From Bradyrhizobium cosmicum (GTDB lineage Bacteria; Pseudomonadota; Alphaproteobacteria; Rhizobiales; Xanthobacteraceae), in contig NZ_CP041656.2 in NCBI RefSeq assembly GCF_007290395.2, positions 558,001-622,000 on the forward strand: a DNA stretch of 64,000 nt, in the 5' to 3' direction. How positions within the stretch are numbered: the stretch's first letter is position 1; every line of letters begins with the position of its first letter. The position numbers and the translations under genes are program-made. Positions 49,082-57,515 of this stretch are shown one piece after another. The notes below the pieces were generated by a model that worked only from the letters and a program-made list of their open reading frames with translations, had not been told where the DNA came from and did not search any database.

Positions 49082-49169
49082 GGCATGGTCCGGAAAAGAG
49101 TGCGAAGCGGTCTCCCGGAAGGACCATGCTCTAACAACATTCTAAAGCGCGACGACGGTCGCGCTTTAG
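49082..49169. repeat. mosaic palindromic repeat overlapping the lysC stop
   Basis: Two palindromes are joined: GGCATGGTCCGG...CCGGAAGGACCATGCT (49082-49130), a common dispersed repeat in Bradyrhizobium-like genomes, and CTAAAGCGCGAC-GACG-GTCGCGCTTTAG (49142-49169). The second contains the lysC stop codon TAA within its arm. The 374-bp spacer before ptsP holds this element and the hairpin at 49022 but no gene. Confidence 0.7.
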
Positions 49170-50422
49170 GCCTGATCAAGCCCGTAGAGCGTGTGCAGGG
49201 TGCGGACCGCGAGTTCGGTATAGGCGGTGTCGATCAAAACCGAGAATTTGATCTCGGAGGTTGTAATGGCCCGGATGTTGATATTTCGTCCCGCGAGGGC
49301 CGAAAATGCCTGGGCGGCGACGCCGGCATGGCTGCGCATGCCGCTGCCGATCACCGAGATCTTGGCGACGTCGGTGGCGGTATCCAGCCTGGCATAGCCG
49401 ATCTTGGCCTTGGCGGCGGTAATCGTGTCCTTGGCGCGGGTGTAGTCGGCGGCCGGCACCGTGAAGGTGAGGTCGGTGGTCTTGCCGTCCTCGGACACGT
49501 TCTGGACGATCATGTCGACGTTGATGTTGGCATCGGCCAGCGGGCCGAAGATCGACGCGGCGACGCCCGGCTTGTCCTCGATCTGGCGCACCGAGATCTG
49601 GGCCTCGTCCTTCGAAAAGGCGATACCGGTGACGACGTGGCTTTCCATGATCTCCTCCTCGCTGCAGATCAGCGTGCCGGGCGGCTGGTTGGCATGCGGG
49701 TCGATATCCTCGGGCTTGTCGAAGCTCGAGCGGACGAAGATCGGCATGTTGTGGACCATGCCGAGTTCCACCGAGCGAACCTGGAGCACTTTGGCGCCCT
49801 GGGATGCCAGTTCCAGCATGTCCTCGAACGCGATCTTGTCGAGCCGCTTGGCCTTCGGCACGATTCGCGGGTCGGTGGTGTAGACCCCGTCGACGTCGGT
49901 GTAGATGTCGCAGCGATCTGCCTTGACGGCGGCGGCAATCGCCACGGCCGAGGTGTCGGAGCCGCCGCGGCCGAGCGTGGTGATGCGGTTCGTTTCAGGA
50001 TTGACGCCCTGGAAGCCGGCGATGACCGCGACTTCCTTGCGCTCCTGAAAGCGCTTGATGATCTCGCTGCCATCGATGTCCTCGATCCGGGCCGAGGCAT
50101 GGGCGTCGCTGGTCTTGATCGGGATCTGCCAGCCCTGCCAGGAGCGGGCCTGGATTCCCATGCTCTGGAGCACGATGGCCAGGAGGCCCGAGGTCACCTG
50201 TTCGCCGGAGGCGACGACGGCGTCGTATTCGCGCGCGTCGTGCATCGGCGAGGCCTCGGTGCACCAGGCCACCAGCTCGTTGGTCTTTCCGGACATCGCC
50301 GAGACGACCACGGCCACTTCATGGCCGGCGTCGACCTCACGCTTCACATGGCGTGCGACGTTGCGGATACGTTCGATGTTGGCGACGGATGTGCCGCCGA
50401 ATTTCATCACGAGGCGGCTCAT
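49166..50422 (-). CDS. lysC: aspartate kinase
   Basis: Aspartokinase of 418 aa, first step of Lys, Thr and Met synthesis. Seen: KFGGTSVANIERI at the N-terminus, the GRGGSDTSAVAIAAA substrate loop, DVDGVYTTDPRIV, and two ACT domains in the C-terminal 170 residues that give feedback control by lysine or threonine. Internal starts for a small beta subunit are not obvious. It shares the methionine route with the metY-metA pair earlier in the window. Confidence 0.96.
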   Translation of the reverse strand: MSRLVMKFGGTSVANIERIRNVARHVKREVDAGHEVAVVVSAMSGKTNELVAWCTEASPMHDAREYDAVVASGEQVTSGLLAIVLQSMGIQARSWQGWQIPIKTSDAHASARIEDIDGSEIIKRFQERKEVAVIAGFQGVNPETNRITTLGRGGSDTSAVAIAAAVKADRCDIYTDVDGVYTTDPRIVPKAKRLDKIAFEDMLELASQGAKVLQVRSVELGMVHNMPIFVRSSFDKPEDIDPHANQPPGTLICSEEEIMESHVVTGIAFSKDEAQISVRQIEDKPGVAASIFGPLADANINVDMIVQNVSEDGKTTDLTFTVPAADYTRAKDTITAAKAKIGYARLDTATDVAKISVIGSGMRSHAGVAAQAFSALAGRNINIRAITTSEIKFSVLIDTAYTELAVRTLHTLYGLDQA

Positions 50423-50573
50423 GACGACGCGTGCATTCCTTCATAAGGATCAGTATGGTGACCCGCACCGGACGGGTGCCTGCGGACACCGACCGCGCGT
50501 ATACATAGCGGCGGGGCCGGGGGCAAGCGGGTTCCTGCGGGGCCGGTTGTGGGGTAATGGGTTAACCGGGATC

Positions 50574-51041
50574 ATGGCGCGCTATATCGACGAGATTCTT
50601 CAGCCCGGCGAGAAGGTGCTGTATTCGACCAATGCGCACTGGATTTTCTATTTTCCGGCGATCGTGGCCTGGGTTGTGGCCTTGGCGTTCTTCGTCGCGT
50701 CCCGGCAAACCATCGTCGAGGGGCTCGTGCTGCTCTGTCTCGTCGCCTCCGGCCTCGCGGCTCTGGCCGCGCTGTACTGGACCGTGAAGGGCTGGTTCCA
50801 TCGCTTCACCACGGAGACCGACGTTACCAACCTCAGGGTGGTGCACAAGACCGGCTTCATCAAGCGCCGCACCTTCGAGATGGCGCTGGACAAGGTCGAG
50901 AGCGTCGACGTCGACCAGTCGATTCTTGGACGTATTCTCAACTATGGCGACGTGACGATCCGGGGTGTGGGCGAGGGTATCGAGAAGATCACCACCATCG
51001 CCTCGCCGCTCGCCTTCCGCAGTTCGATCACCACGCGGTAG
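50574..51041 (+). CDS. membrane protein with bacterial PH domain (bPH2)
   Basis: A 155-aa inner-membrane protein with two helices near the N-terminus (FYFPAIVAWVVALAFFVA and VLLCLVASGLAALAALYW) and a bPH2 domain (DVTNLRVVHKTGFIKRRTFEM onward to VTIRGVGEGIEKI). It reads as complete. It is divergent from lysC and 14 bp before ubiG, so probably co-transcribed with it. The role is unknown. Confidence 0.85.
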   Translation: MARYIDEILQPGEKVLYSTNAHWIFYFPAIVAWVVALAFFVASRQTIVEGLVLLCLVASGLAALAALYWTVKGWFHRFTTETDVTNLRVVHKTGFIKRRTFEMALDKVESVDVDQSILGRILNYGDVTIRGVGEGIEKITTIASPLAFRSSITTR

Positions 51042-51055
51042 GACCGCGCGCAACC

Positions 51056-51829
51056 ATGAGCATGCAGCAAAATACTTCCGCACCCGCAAGCCCTCAGCCA
51101 GGCTCGACCGTCGACGCCGCCGAGATCGCGAAATTCTCGAAGCTCTCGGCCGAGTGGTGGGATCCCAACGGCAAGATGGCCCCGCTGCACCGGATCAACC
51201 CGCTGCGGCTCGGCTACATCCGCGACGCCGCCTGCCGCAAGTTCGAGCGCAACGTGCGCAGCCTCAACAGTCTCGGTGGCCTGCGCGTGCTCGACATCGG
51301 CTGTGGCGCCGGCCTGCTGTGCGAGCCGCTGTCGCGGCTCGGCGCGCAGGTCATCGGCGTCGATCCATCGGCGAGCAACATCGCGGCGGCGAAGTTGCAC
51401 GCCGACAAGGGCCATCTGGCGATCGACTACCGCTGCACCACGGTGGAGGAGATCGACCCGCGCGAGCGCTTCGACATCGTGCTGGCGATGGAAGTGGTCG
51501 AGCACGTCGTCGACGTCGGCGTCTTTCTGAAACGCTGCGCGGCGATGCTGAAGCCGAACGGCCTGATGGTGGTCTCGACGCTGAACCGGAACTGGAAGAG
51601 CTTCGCGCTCGCCATCGTCGGCGCCGAATACGTCCTGCGCTGGCTGCCGCGCGGCACCCATGAATGGAACAAGTTCGTCACGCCCGACGAGCTGACGAAA
51701 TACCTCCTCGACAACCGCCTCGTCATCACCGAGCAGACCGGCGTCGTCTACAGCCCGTTCGCCGACAAATGGTCCCTCTCGTCGGACATGGACGTGAACT
51801 ACATGGTGGTGGCGGAAGGCATGGTGTGA
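51056..51829 (+). CDS. ubiG: 3-demethylubiquinol 3-O-methyltransferase / polyprenylhydroxyphenol methylase
   Basis: UbiG of 257 aa, which does both O-methylations in ubiquinone synthesis. Seen: EIAKFSKLSAEWWDPNGKM and the PLHRINPLRLGYI segment typical of UbiG, SAM motif VLDIGCGAGLLCEPLSRLG, VIGVDPS and AMEVVEHVVD. Start ATG at 51056; 14 bp after the bPH2 gene. Confidence 0.95.
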   Translation: MSMQQNTSAPASPQPGSTVDAAEIAKFSKLSAEWWDPNGKMAPLHRINPLRLGYIRDAACRKFERNVRSLNSLGGLRVLDIGCGAGLLCEPLSRLGAQVIGVDPSASNIAAAKLHADKGHLAIDYRCTTVEEIDPRERFDIVLAMEVVEHVVDVGVFLKRCAAMLKPNGLMVVSTLNRNWKSFALAIVGAEYVLRWLPRGTHEWNKFVTPDELTKYLLDNRLVITEQTGVVYSPFADKWSLSSDMDVNYMVVAEGMV

Positions 51830-51936
51830 GGGGCGCGCGAGGCGCTAGCATCGCACCCATGACATCCGCCTGATTGACCTGCTTGGCCGCTAGCGGCAGG
51901 TTGGCCGGAATCTTTCAGTTCTCCAGCCCCGCCCCC

Positions 51937-52836
51937 ATGCTCACCATCGCCAGCCTCTGGATTCCCTTCACCGTCATCGCTGCGCTCGGCCAGGTCGCGC
52001 GCAATGCGATGCAGCGGTCGTTGACGAAGCCGCTGGGGACGTGGGGGGCGACCAATATCCGCTTCCTGTTCGGCTTCCCGTTCTCGCTGCTGTTTCTGGG
52101 TGTGGTGCTGGTGGCGACCGGCGATCATCTCAATGTGCCGCCGACCGTGTTCTGGCCGTGGCTGCTGCTGGGCGCGCTCAGCCAGATCGTCGCGACCGGC
52201 CTGATGCTGCTCGCCATGAACGACCGCTCCTTCGTGGTGACGACGGCGTATCTCAAGACGGAAGCGATCCAGACCGCGATCTTTGGCTTCGTCTTCCTCG
52301 GCGACCACCTGACCTGGCTCAAGGTGCTGGCGATCGTGGTCGCGACAATCGGCGTCGTCATCACGGCGCTGCGGCCCGGCGGCGAGAAGAGTTTTGCCGA
52401 GCTGAAGCCGACCATCACTGGCCTCGTCGCAGCCGCGGCCTTCGCGCTGTCGGCGGTGGGTTTTCGCGGCGCGATCATCAACGTGCCGGGCGTCTCCTTC
52501 GTGACGTCGGCGTCGTTCACGCTGGTGCTCGGCCTGTTCGTGCAGACGCTGATTCTGACGATCTTCCTGCTCTGGCGCGCGCCGAAGGTGCTGCAGTCGA
52601 TCCTGGCCTTGTGGAAGCCGTCGCTGCTTGCGGGCTTCATGGGCGCGTTCGCCTCGCAATTCTGGTTCCTGGCGTTCGCGCTGACGGCCGCCGCCAATGT
52701 CCGCACGCTTGCTCTGATCGAGGTGCTGTTCGCACAAGGCGTGGCGTACTACTCGTTCAAGCAGCCGATCGCGGCGCGCGAGATTCTTGGCATCGCACTG
52801 ATCGTGATCGGTGTGGCGGTGCTGGTGGGGGCGTAG
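51937..52836 (+). CDS. EamA/DMT-superfamily transporter
   Basis: Ten-helix drug/metabolite transporter of 299 aa with two EamA halves (RNAMQRSLTKPLGTWGATNIR; then GFRGAIINVPGVSFV). It starts at the ATG at 51937; the frame is open 63 bp upstream without a binding site. It is a distant paralogue of the EamA gene at 40262. Substrate unknown. Confidence 0.88.
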   Translation: MLTIASLWIPFTVIAALGQVARNAMQRSLTKPLGTWGATNIRFLFGFPFSLLFLGVVLVATGDHLNVPPTVFWPWLLLGALSQIVATGLMLLAMNDRSFVVTTAYLKTEAIQTAIFGFVFLGDHLTWLKVLAIVVATIGVVITALRPGGEKSFAELKPTITGLVAAAAFALSAVGFRGAIINVPGVSFVTSASFTLVLGLFVQTLILTIFLLWRAPKVLQSILALWKPSLLAGFMGAFASQFWFLAFALTAAANVRTLALIEVLFAQGVAYYSFKQPIAAREILGIALIVIGVAVLVGA

Positions 52837-52842
52837 GACTTG

Positions 52843-53175
52843 TCAGCGGAGTCCGGCGAGGATGCCGGTCACCAGTGTGCTTAACTCGCCGTTCAAGATC
52901 GGGTTTGCCAAATCAAAGATCGCGGCTTGGATCAGTTCCTCGAACCCTGCTTCGAAGTCGATGTCTTCGCGGCATTCCACGAGATTAGCCCACTCTTCAA
53001 CGGTTGACGCATCGATCTCTCCCCTAGAATAGCGGTCGAGCACGGCAGCGATGTGGCTCCGTAACAACGTAACCACCGGGTCGCCGTCCCAAGTTAACGT
53101 ACCAAGTTTTGTCTTGAGCTGCTCTATGGGTGCATCCAACCTGATAAGTGACGAAAGAGTGGATTCGCGGCTCAT
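52843..53175 (-). CDS. small acidic hypothetical protein (110 aa)
   Basis: A 110-aa, mainly helical acidic protein. Composition is less GC-rich than its neighbours, so it may be recently acquired. A conserved-looking core is VLDRYSRGEIDASTVEEWANLVE. It starts 9 bp after the DUF1178 stop on the same strand. The size and acidity are like those of immunity or antitoxin proteins, but no toxin gene is adjacent. Not recognised. Confidence 0.55.
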   Translation of the reverse strand: MSRESTLSSLIRLDAPIEQLKTKLGTLTWDGDPVVTLLRSHIAAVLDRYSRGEIDASTVEEWANLVECREDIDFEAGFEELIQAAIFDLANPILNGELSTLVTGILAGLR

Positions 53176-53184
53176 GGGGCCGCG

Positions 53185-53667
53185 TCAGTTCCGGTCTTCC
53201 GGCAGCGTCGGCAGCGGCGACACCTCGATGCCCTCGTCGATCAGCGACTTTGCCTCGTCCGGCGAGGCCTCGCCATAGATCGGACGATGCTCCTTGTCGC
53301 CGTAATGCATCGCGCGCGCTTCGTTAGCGAAGCGCTCGCCGACATTGTCGGCGTTTTTCACGATGTGGTCGCGCAGTTCCTTCAGCTTGGCGCGCAGCTC
53401 GCGCTCCTGCGCCATCAGCAGCGAGGTCGGTCCGGACGGCGCCGCCTCGGGCGCAGGCGTGGCGGCAAACTCGGGCGGCGGCGTTGCGGGTCCGCGCCCC
53501 TTCTTGCCGACGATGCGCGGGGCCATGATCGCCTTGCCGACCTTGGCCGAGCCGCAGATCGGACAGGTCACCAGCTTGCGCTTCACCTGGGAATCATAGG
53601 CCGACGAACTCTGGAACCAGCTTTCGAATTCGTGGTTTTTGTCGCAGTGGAGCGCGTAGCGGATCAT
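53185..53667 (-). CDS. DUF1178 family protein
   Basis: A 160-aa protein with an N-terminal zinc-ribbon-like block: [18 protein letters not shown] then CPICGSAKVGKAIMAP, and a Gly/Pro/Ala linker from about 65 to 90. The family has unknown function and is nearly always next to a carbon-nitrogen hydrolase and glutaredoxin in alphaproteobacteria, as here. The start overlaps the hydrolase stop (ATGA). Confidence 0.93.
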   Translation of the reverse strand: MIRYALHCDKNHEFESWFQSSSAYDSQVKRKLVTCPICGSAKVGKAIMAPRIVGKKGRGPATPPPEFAATPAPEAAPSGPTSLLMAQERELRAKLKELRDHIVKNADNVGERFANEARAMHYGDKEHRPIYGEASPDEAKSLIDEGIEVSPLPTLPEDRN

Positions 53668-54554
53668 GCCGATCCCCGCACGAGGTGCAGATGGTCCGGT
53701 CCCGCCTTGGGGTCAGCCACGCCGAAGCGGCGGCCGTGCTGGAGCGAGGGGATCGCGCGGCGTGCGGTCTCGACCTTGGCCGGATCGATCTTGGCCATGA
53801 TGATGCCGGGTTCGACATCGCCCTCGGCGAGGATCTCGCCCCAGGGATCGATGATCAGCGAGTGGCCATAGGTCTCGCGCTTGTTCTCGTGGGTGCCGGC
53901 CTGCGCCGCCGCGAACACGAAGCAGCCGGTCTCGATGGCGCGTGCGCGCAGCAGGATGTGCCAATGCGCTTCGCCGGTCTTGCGGGTGAAGGCGGAGGGC
54001 ACCGTGAGGAAGGATGCCCCGCTCTCGGCCAGCGCGCGGTAGAGCGCGGGAAAGCGCACGTCGTAGCAGATCGTCAAGCCCACGCGGCCCCAGGGTAGGT
54101 CGGAGATCACCGCGGTCTCGCCCGGCTGGTAATTGGCGGATTCGCGATAGCTCTCGCCGTCCGGCAGCACGATGTCGAACATGTGGATCTTGTCGTAGCT
54201 CGCGAGCACATTGCCCTCGGGCCCGATCAGGAACGAGCGGTTCACCGCCTTCTCCTCGGAGAAGCGCAGCGCCAGCGAGCCGACATGAAGGTGGATCTTC
54301 AGCTCGGCCGCGAGCGCACGATAGGCCTTCAACGAGGCGTCGTCCTCTTCGCTCTGGAGGTGCTCGAACAGCGCCGTCCGGTTCAGCTGCATCATGTTGC
54401 TGACTTCGGGCGTCTGCACGTAGTCGGCGCCACTGGCCGCCGCCTGCCGGATCAGCTGGGTGGCCTGCGCAAGGCTCGGCCCGGGTAGCAGGCCGGTGCG
54501 CAGCTGGATCATGGCCGCGGTGAAGGTGCGATCCTGAGCTTGATCCTGGCTCAT
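53664..54554 (-). CDS. carbon-nitrogen hydrolase (Nit/omega-amidase type)
   Basis: Nitrilase-superfamily amidase of 296 aa with the catalytic triad Glu50 (QTPEVSN), Lys122 (DKIHMFD) and Cys163 (TICYDVRFP). These residues and the DKIHMFDI context match the Nit1/Nit2-like group, which hydrolyses deaminated glutathione or omega-amides. It shares ATGA with both grxC upstream and DUF1178 downstream. Its place beside glutaredoxin suits deaminated-glutathione repair. Confidence 0.9.
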   Translation of the reverse strand: MSQDQAQDRTFTAAMIQLRTGLLPGPSLAQATQLIRQAAASGADYVQTPEVSNMMQLNRTALFEHLQSEEDDASLKAYRALAAELKIHLHVGSLALRFSEEKAVNRSFLIGPEGNVLASYDKIHMFDIVLPDGESYRESANYQPGETAVISDLPWGRVGLTICYDVRFPALYRALAESGASFLTVPSAFTRKTGEAHWHILLRARAIETGCFVFAAAQAGTHENKRETYGHSLIIDPWGEILAEGDVEPGIIMAKIDPAKVETARRAIPSLQHGRRFGVADPKAGPDHLHLVRGSA

Positions 54555-54826
54555 GATATCGCCTTCACGCTCTCGAGCATCGCATCGAGCTTGCCCTCGC
54601 GGTCGAGCGCGTAGAGGTCGTCGCAGCCGCCGACATGGGTGCCGCCGATCCAGATCTGCGGGAAGGTCGAGCCTTCGCCGGCGCGGTCGTACATCTCGTC
54701 GCGCCAGGACGGGTTCTTGGCGACGTCGAACTCGGCGAAAGTCGCCTTTTTGCGGGTCAGCAGCGATTTGGCGGCGGAACAATAGCCGCAGCCGGGCCTC
54801 GTGTAGATCTCGACAGCAGCGGTCAT
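54551..54826 (-). CDS. grxC: glutaredoxin 3
   Basis: A 91-aa dithiol glutaredoxin: IYTRPGCGYCSAAKSLL with the active-site CGYC instead of the usual CPYC, TFPQIWIGG with the cis-Pro, and GGCDDLYALDREGKLD, the glutathione-binding end. The start chosen is the ATG at 54826, 18 bp inside a longer frame, because it begins directly with the first strand. Stop overlaps the nitrilase start. Confidence 0.93.
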   Translation of the reverse strand: MTAAVEIYTRPGCGYCSAAKSLLTRKKATFAEFDVAKNPSWRDEMYDRAGEGSTFPQIWIGGTHVGGCDDLYALDREGKLDAMLESVKAIS

Positions 54827-54873
54827 GTTGGCTGGCGCTCTCATGTCATGAATTCATTGAATTATATGGGACT

Positions 54874-55665
54874 TCACCTGATCTCCACAACCCGGGCAAA
54901 GACCAGCACGTCGACCTGGGCCGCCTTGGCGCGGAGCAATGCCCGTGCGCAGGCGTCCAGCGTCGCGCCCGAGGTCAGGACATCGTCGATCAGGACGATG
55001 CGGCGGCCCTGGACCTCGGCCTGACGGTCGGCGGATACCTGGAATGCGCCCTGCACATTGGTGGCGCGCTGGGCCCGCGACAGGCCGATCTGCTGCTCCG
55101 TGGCGCGCACCCGGCGCAGCACCTCGCCGCGCACCTTGACTCCGCTCTGCCGCGCGATGATCCGCGCGAGCGCCCCGGACTGGTTGTAGCGGCGCCGCCA
55201 GGCCCGGCGCCAGTGCAGCGGCACCGGCACCAGCATGTCGGCCCCTGCAAGCAGTTCGCTCCCCGCGCGCGCCATCCAGCGGCCCATGGCGGGGGCCAGG
55301 TCGGTGCGGTCCTGGTACTTCAGAGCGTGTACGAGCGTGCGCGCGACGTCGTCATATCGAACCGCCGCGCGCGCCCGCTGGTAGGCCGGCGGGCTCGCGA
55401 TCGCCTCCATCGACAGCATGTCGGGGCCGGGATCATAAACAAAGGGAATGCCGAGCCGCGGGCAATAGGGCCGCTCGATGAACGACAGCCGCGCCCAGCA
55501 CGCCGCGCACACCCCCTCGCCGTCGACCGGCTCGCGGCAGGACACGCACAGCGTCGGCAGCGCAATGTCGAGCGCGAGCCGTGCCGCCCGCGACAGCACG
55601 TGGCGGCCGGCGCCGAGTGCGCCGCGCAGATAGCTCGAAATGAAGCGTGATGCCTCTGCCTCCAT
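54874..55665 (-). CDS. ComF family protein
   Basis: A 263-aa ComF-type phosphoribosyltransferase-like protein. Seen: a Cys-rich N-terminal zinc finger (LPTLCVSCREPVDGEGVCAAC), the AVRYDDVARTLVHALKYQDR block, PVPLHWRRAWRRRYNQ, and the PRPP-loop IVLIDDVLTSGAT. ComF proteins are linked to DNA uptake but their reaction is not known. The start is the ATG at 55665, 4 bp after the NIPSNAP stop. Confidence 0.92.
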   Translation of the reverse strand: MEAEASRFISSYLRGALGAGRHVLSRAARLALDIALPTLCVSCREPVDGEGVCAACWARLSFIERPYCPRLGIPFVYDPGPDMLSMEAIASPPAYQRARAAVRYDDVARTLVHALKYQDRTDLAPAMGRWMARAGSELLAGADMLVPVPLHWRRAWRRRYNQSGALARIIARQSGVKVRGEVLRRVRATEQQIGLSRAQRATNVQGAFQVSADRQAEVQGRRIVLIDDVLTSGATLDACARALLRAKAAQVDVLVFARVVEIR

Positions 55666-55669
55666 CGGC

Positions 55670-55984
55670 CTAGGGCGTGTTCGGGAGCACGGGTCGGAAG
55701 AACGATCGCTCATAACGGCGGAAGCAGCGCGTTTCCTTTGCAAAGGCGATCGCCCTCTGGACGTCCGGATCTTCGGCGCTGTCTTTCCGATATTGCTCGT
55801 AGGCCGCGAAGCTCGGGAAGCTGAACATCGCCAGCGCGACGTCGCTCGCCCCTTCCGAGGGCAGGAAATACCCGTGGTGAATGCCGCCGAATCTAGGCAG
55901 TAGTTCCAGCCACATCCTGCCGTAAGCCTCGAATTCGGCGAGCTTGTCCGGCGGGACTTCGTATCGCAGATAACAAGTGACCAT
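55670..55984 (-). CDS. NIPSNAP family protein
   Basis: A 104-aa dimeric ferredoxin-like-fold protein: MVTCYLRYEVPPDKLAEFEA, FGGIHHGYFLPSEGAS, ALAMFSFPSFAAYEQYR, and SFFRPVLP at the end, all NIPSNAP hallmarks. The ATG at 55984 is preferred over one 27 bp upstream. It is the first gene of the comF-grxC-nitrilase-DUF1178 string. Function unknown. Confidence 0.85.
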   Translation of the reverse strand: MVTCYLRYEVPPDKLAEFEAYGRMWLELLPRFGGIHHGYFLPSEGASDVALAMFSFPSFAAYEQYRKDSAEDPDVQRAIAFAKETRCFRRYERSFFRPVLPNTP

Positions 55985-56123
55985 CGTCGGATACTCCGGC
56001 GCGCCGCGCACCTGGCGCGGATTATTGGCTTGGAACGCGAGGGCCGTTGTCGGCTTCCATGAGGGAAGCTAGCGCCACACGGGGTGGATTGCCAGAACCG
56101 CCGTGATCGGCGTAACCAGCGGC

Positions 56124-56972
56124 ATGGCTTCGACCCCACAAACCCCGCCCGCCCTGTTCGACCGCGCTTTGCTGCATGCGCGGCAGCGGCGCGCGCAGGC
56201 GCAAGGTGCCGTGAGCTTCCTGCTGGCACGTGTGGCAGAGGACATGTCCGACCGGTTAGCCGCAGTGATGCGAGAGTTTCACTTGGCGGCCGATCTCTGG
56301 ACGCCAGGCGAAGGGCTCGCCGGGCTGCGCACGCGGCTTCCTGCCATCGAGCGGATCGCACTCGATCCGACTGGCGCCGAGAAGCTGCCCTTCGCTCCCG
56401 AAAGCCTCGATCTCGTCGTCTCGGCGCTGGCACTGCAATTCGTCAACGACCTCCCAGGCGTGCTCACGCAAATCCGTCGTGCGCTGAAGCCGGACGGCTT
56501 GCTGCTCGCCGCGATGATCGGCGGCGACAGCCTGACCGAGCTGCGCCAGGCCTTTGCTGCGGCGGAGGCCGAATGCGAGGGCGGGGTGTCGCCGCGGGTG
56601 GCGCCGTTCGCCGATCTCAGGGACATCGGCGCGCTGCTGCAGCGGGCGGGCTTTGCGTTGCCGGTGACCGACGTCGATCGCGTCGTCGTGCGTTATGGCA
56701 ATGCCTTTGCGCTGATGCAGGATCTCCGCCGCATGGGCGCGGCCAACGTGCTGATCGAACGGCGCCGCACACCCAGCCGCCGCGCGACGCTGCTGCGTAT
56801 GGCCGAAATCTACGCCGAGCGCTTCGCCGATGCGGACGGCCGTATCCGCGCGACGTTCGACATCATCTGGCTGTCGGGCTGGGCCCCGCATGCGAGCCAG
56901 CAGCAGCCGTTGAAACCGGGTTCGGCGAAGGCGAGCCTGGCGGAGGCGGTGAAGAAGGCGGGGGAGACGTAG
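56124..56972 (+). CDS. BioC/NDUFAF5-like methyltransferase
   Basis: A 282-aa protein of the BioC/NDUFAF5 group. Seen: FDRALLHARQRRA at the N-terminus, LDLVVSALALQFVNDLPGVLTQIRRALKPDGL, GGDSLTELRQAF, and MQDLRRMGAANVLIERR, the family signature. The first SAM motif is weak. NDUFAF5-type proteins act on complex I assembly, which may be its role, by family. It is divergent from the NIPSNAP operon. Start ATG at 56124. Confidence 0.85.
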   Translation: MASTPQTPPALFDRALLHARQRRAQAQGAVSFLLARVAEDMSDRLAAVMREFHLAADLWTPGEGLAGLRTRLPAIERIALDPTGAEKLPFAPESLDLVVSALALQFVNDLPGVLTQIRRALKPDGLLLAAMIGGDSLTELRQAFAAAEAECEGGVSPRVAPFADLRDIGALLQRAGFALPVTDVDRVVVRYGNAFALMQDLRRMGAANVLIERRRTPSRRATLLRMAEIYAERFADADGRIRATFDIIWLSGWAPHASQQQPLKPGSAKASLAEAVKKAGET

Positions 56973-56983
56973 ACGCTCTCCTC

Positions 56984-57068
56984 CGTCATGGCCGGGCTTG
57001 ACCCGGCCATCCACGTCTTTCAGCCAGGCACGAAGATTGTGGATGCCCGGGACAAGCCCGGCATGACG
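56984..57068. repeat. palindromic intergenic repeat (rhizobial family)
   Basis: Bounded by CGTCATG and CATGACG, with GGCCGGGCTTGACCCGGCC on the left and GCCCGGGACAAGCCCGGC on the right. It is the third copy of the type seen at 29344 and 40156. It fills the gap between two convergent genes. Confidence 0.8.
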
Positions 57069-57094
57069 CCGAGCGCGTGGTGAGTCCGTCGGCC

Positions 57095-57505
57095 TCACAT
57101 CAACAAGTCAATCAGATGCGGGATCAGCGGAATGTCCGCCGGCGGCATCGGATAGTCGCGCAGCTTGTTGGCACGGACCCAGGCCAGGGTCTGGCCTTCG
57201 CGCGGTGTGACCTGGCCCTCCCAGCGCCGGCAAATATAGAGCGGCATCAACAGATGAAAGGTCTCGTAGGCGTAGCTGGCAAAGGTCAGTGGCGCCAGGC
57301 ACGGCTCGGCGACGGTGATGCCGAGCTCCTCGTGGAGCTCGCGGATCAGGCTCTGCTCCGGCCGCTCGCCGGGTTCGCACTTGCCGCCGGGAAACTCCCA
57401 GAGGCCGGCCAGCGTTTTGCCCTCGGGGCGCTGCGCGATCAGGACACGCTTGTCGGCATCGACCAGCGCGCAAGCTACCACCAGTGTCAGTTTGAGATCG
57501 GCCAT
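57095..57505 (-). CDS. mutT: Nudix hydrolase MutT
   Basis: A 136-aa 8-oxo-dGTP diphosphatase type Nudix protein. The Nudix box is intact: GKCEPGERPEQSLIREL followed by HEELGI. The start is the ATG at 57505, 10 bp after the argJ stop, with which it forms an operon. Confidence 0.92.
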   Translation of the reverse strand: MADLKLTLVVACALVDADKRVLIAQRPEGKTLAGLWEFPGGKCEPGERPEQSLIRELHEELGITVAEPCLAPLTFASYAYETFHLLMPLYICRRWEGQVTPREGQTLAWVRANKLRDYPMPPADIPLIPHLIDLLM

Positions 57506-57515
57506 CGGCGTTTGC

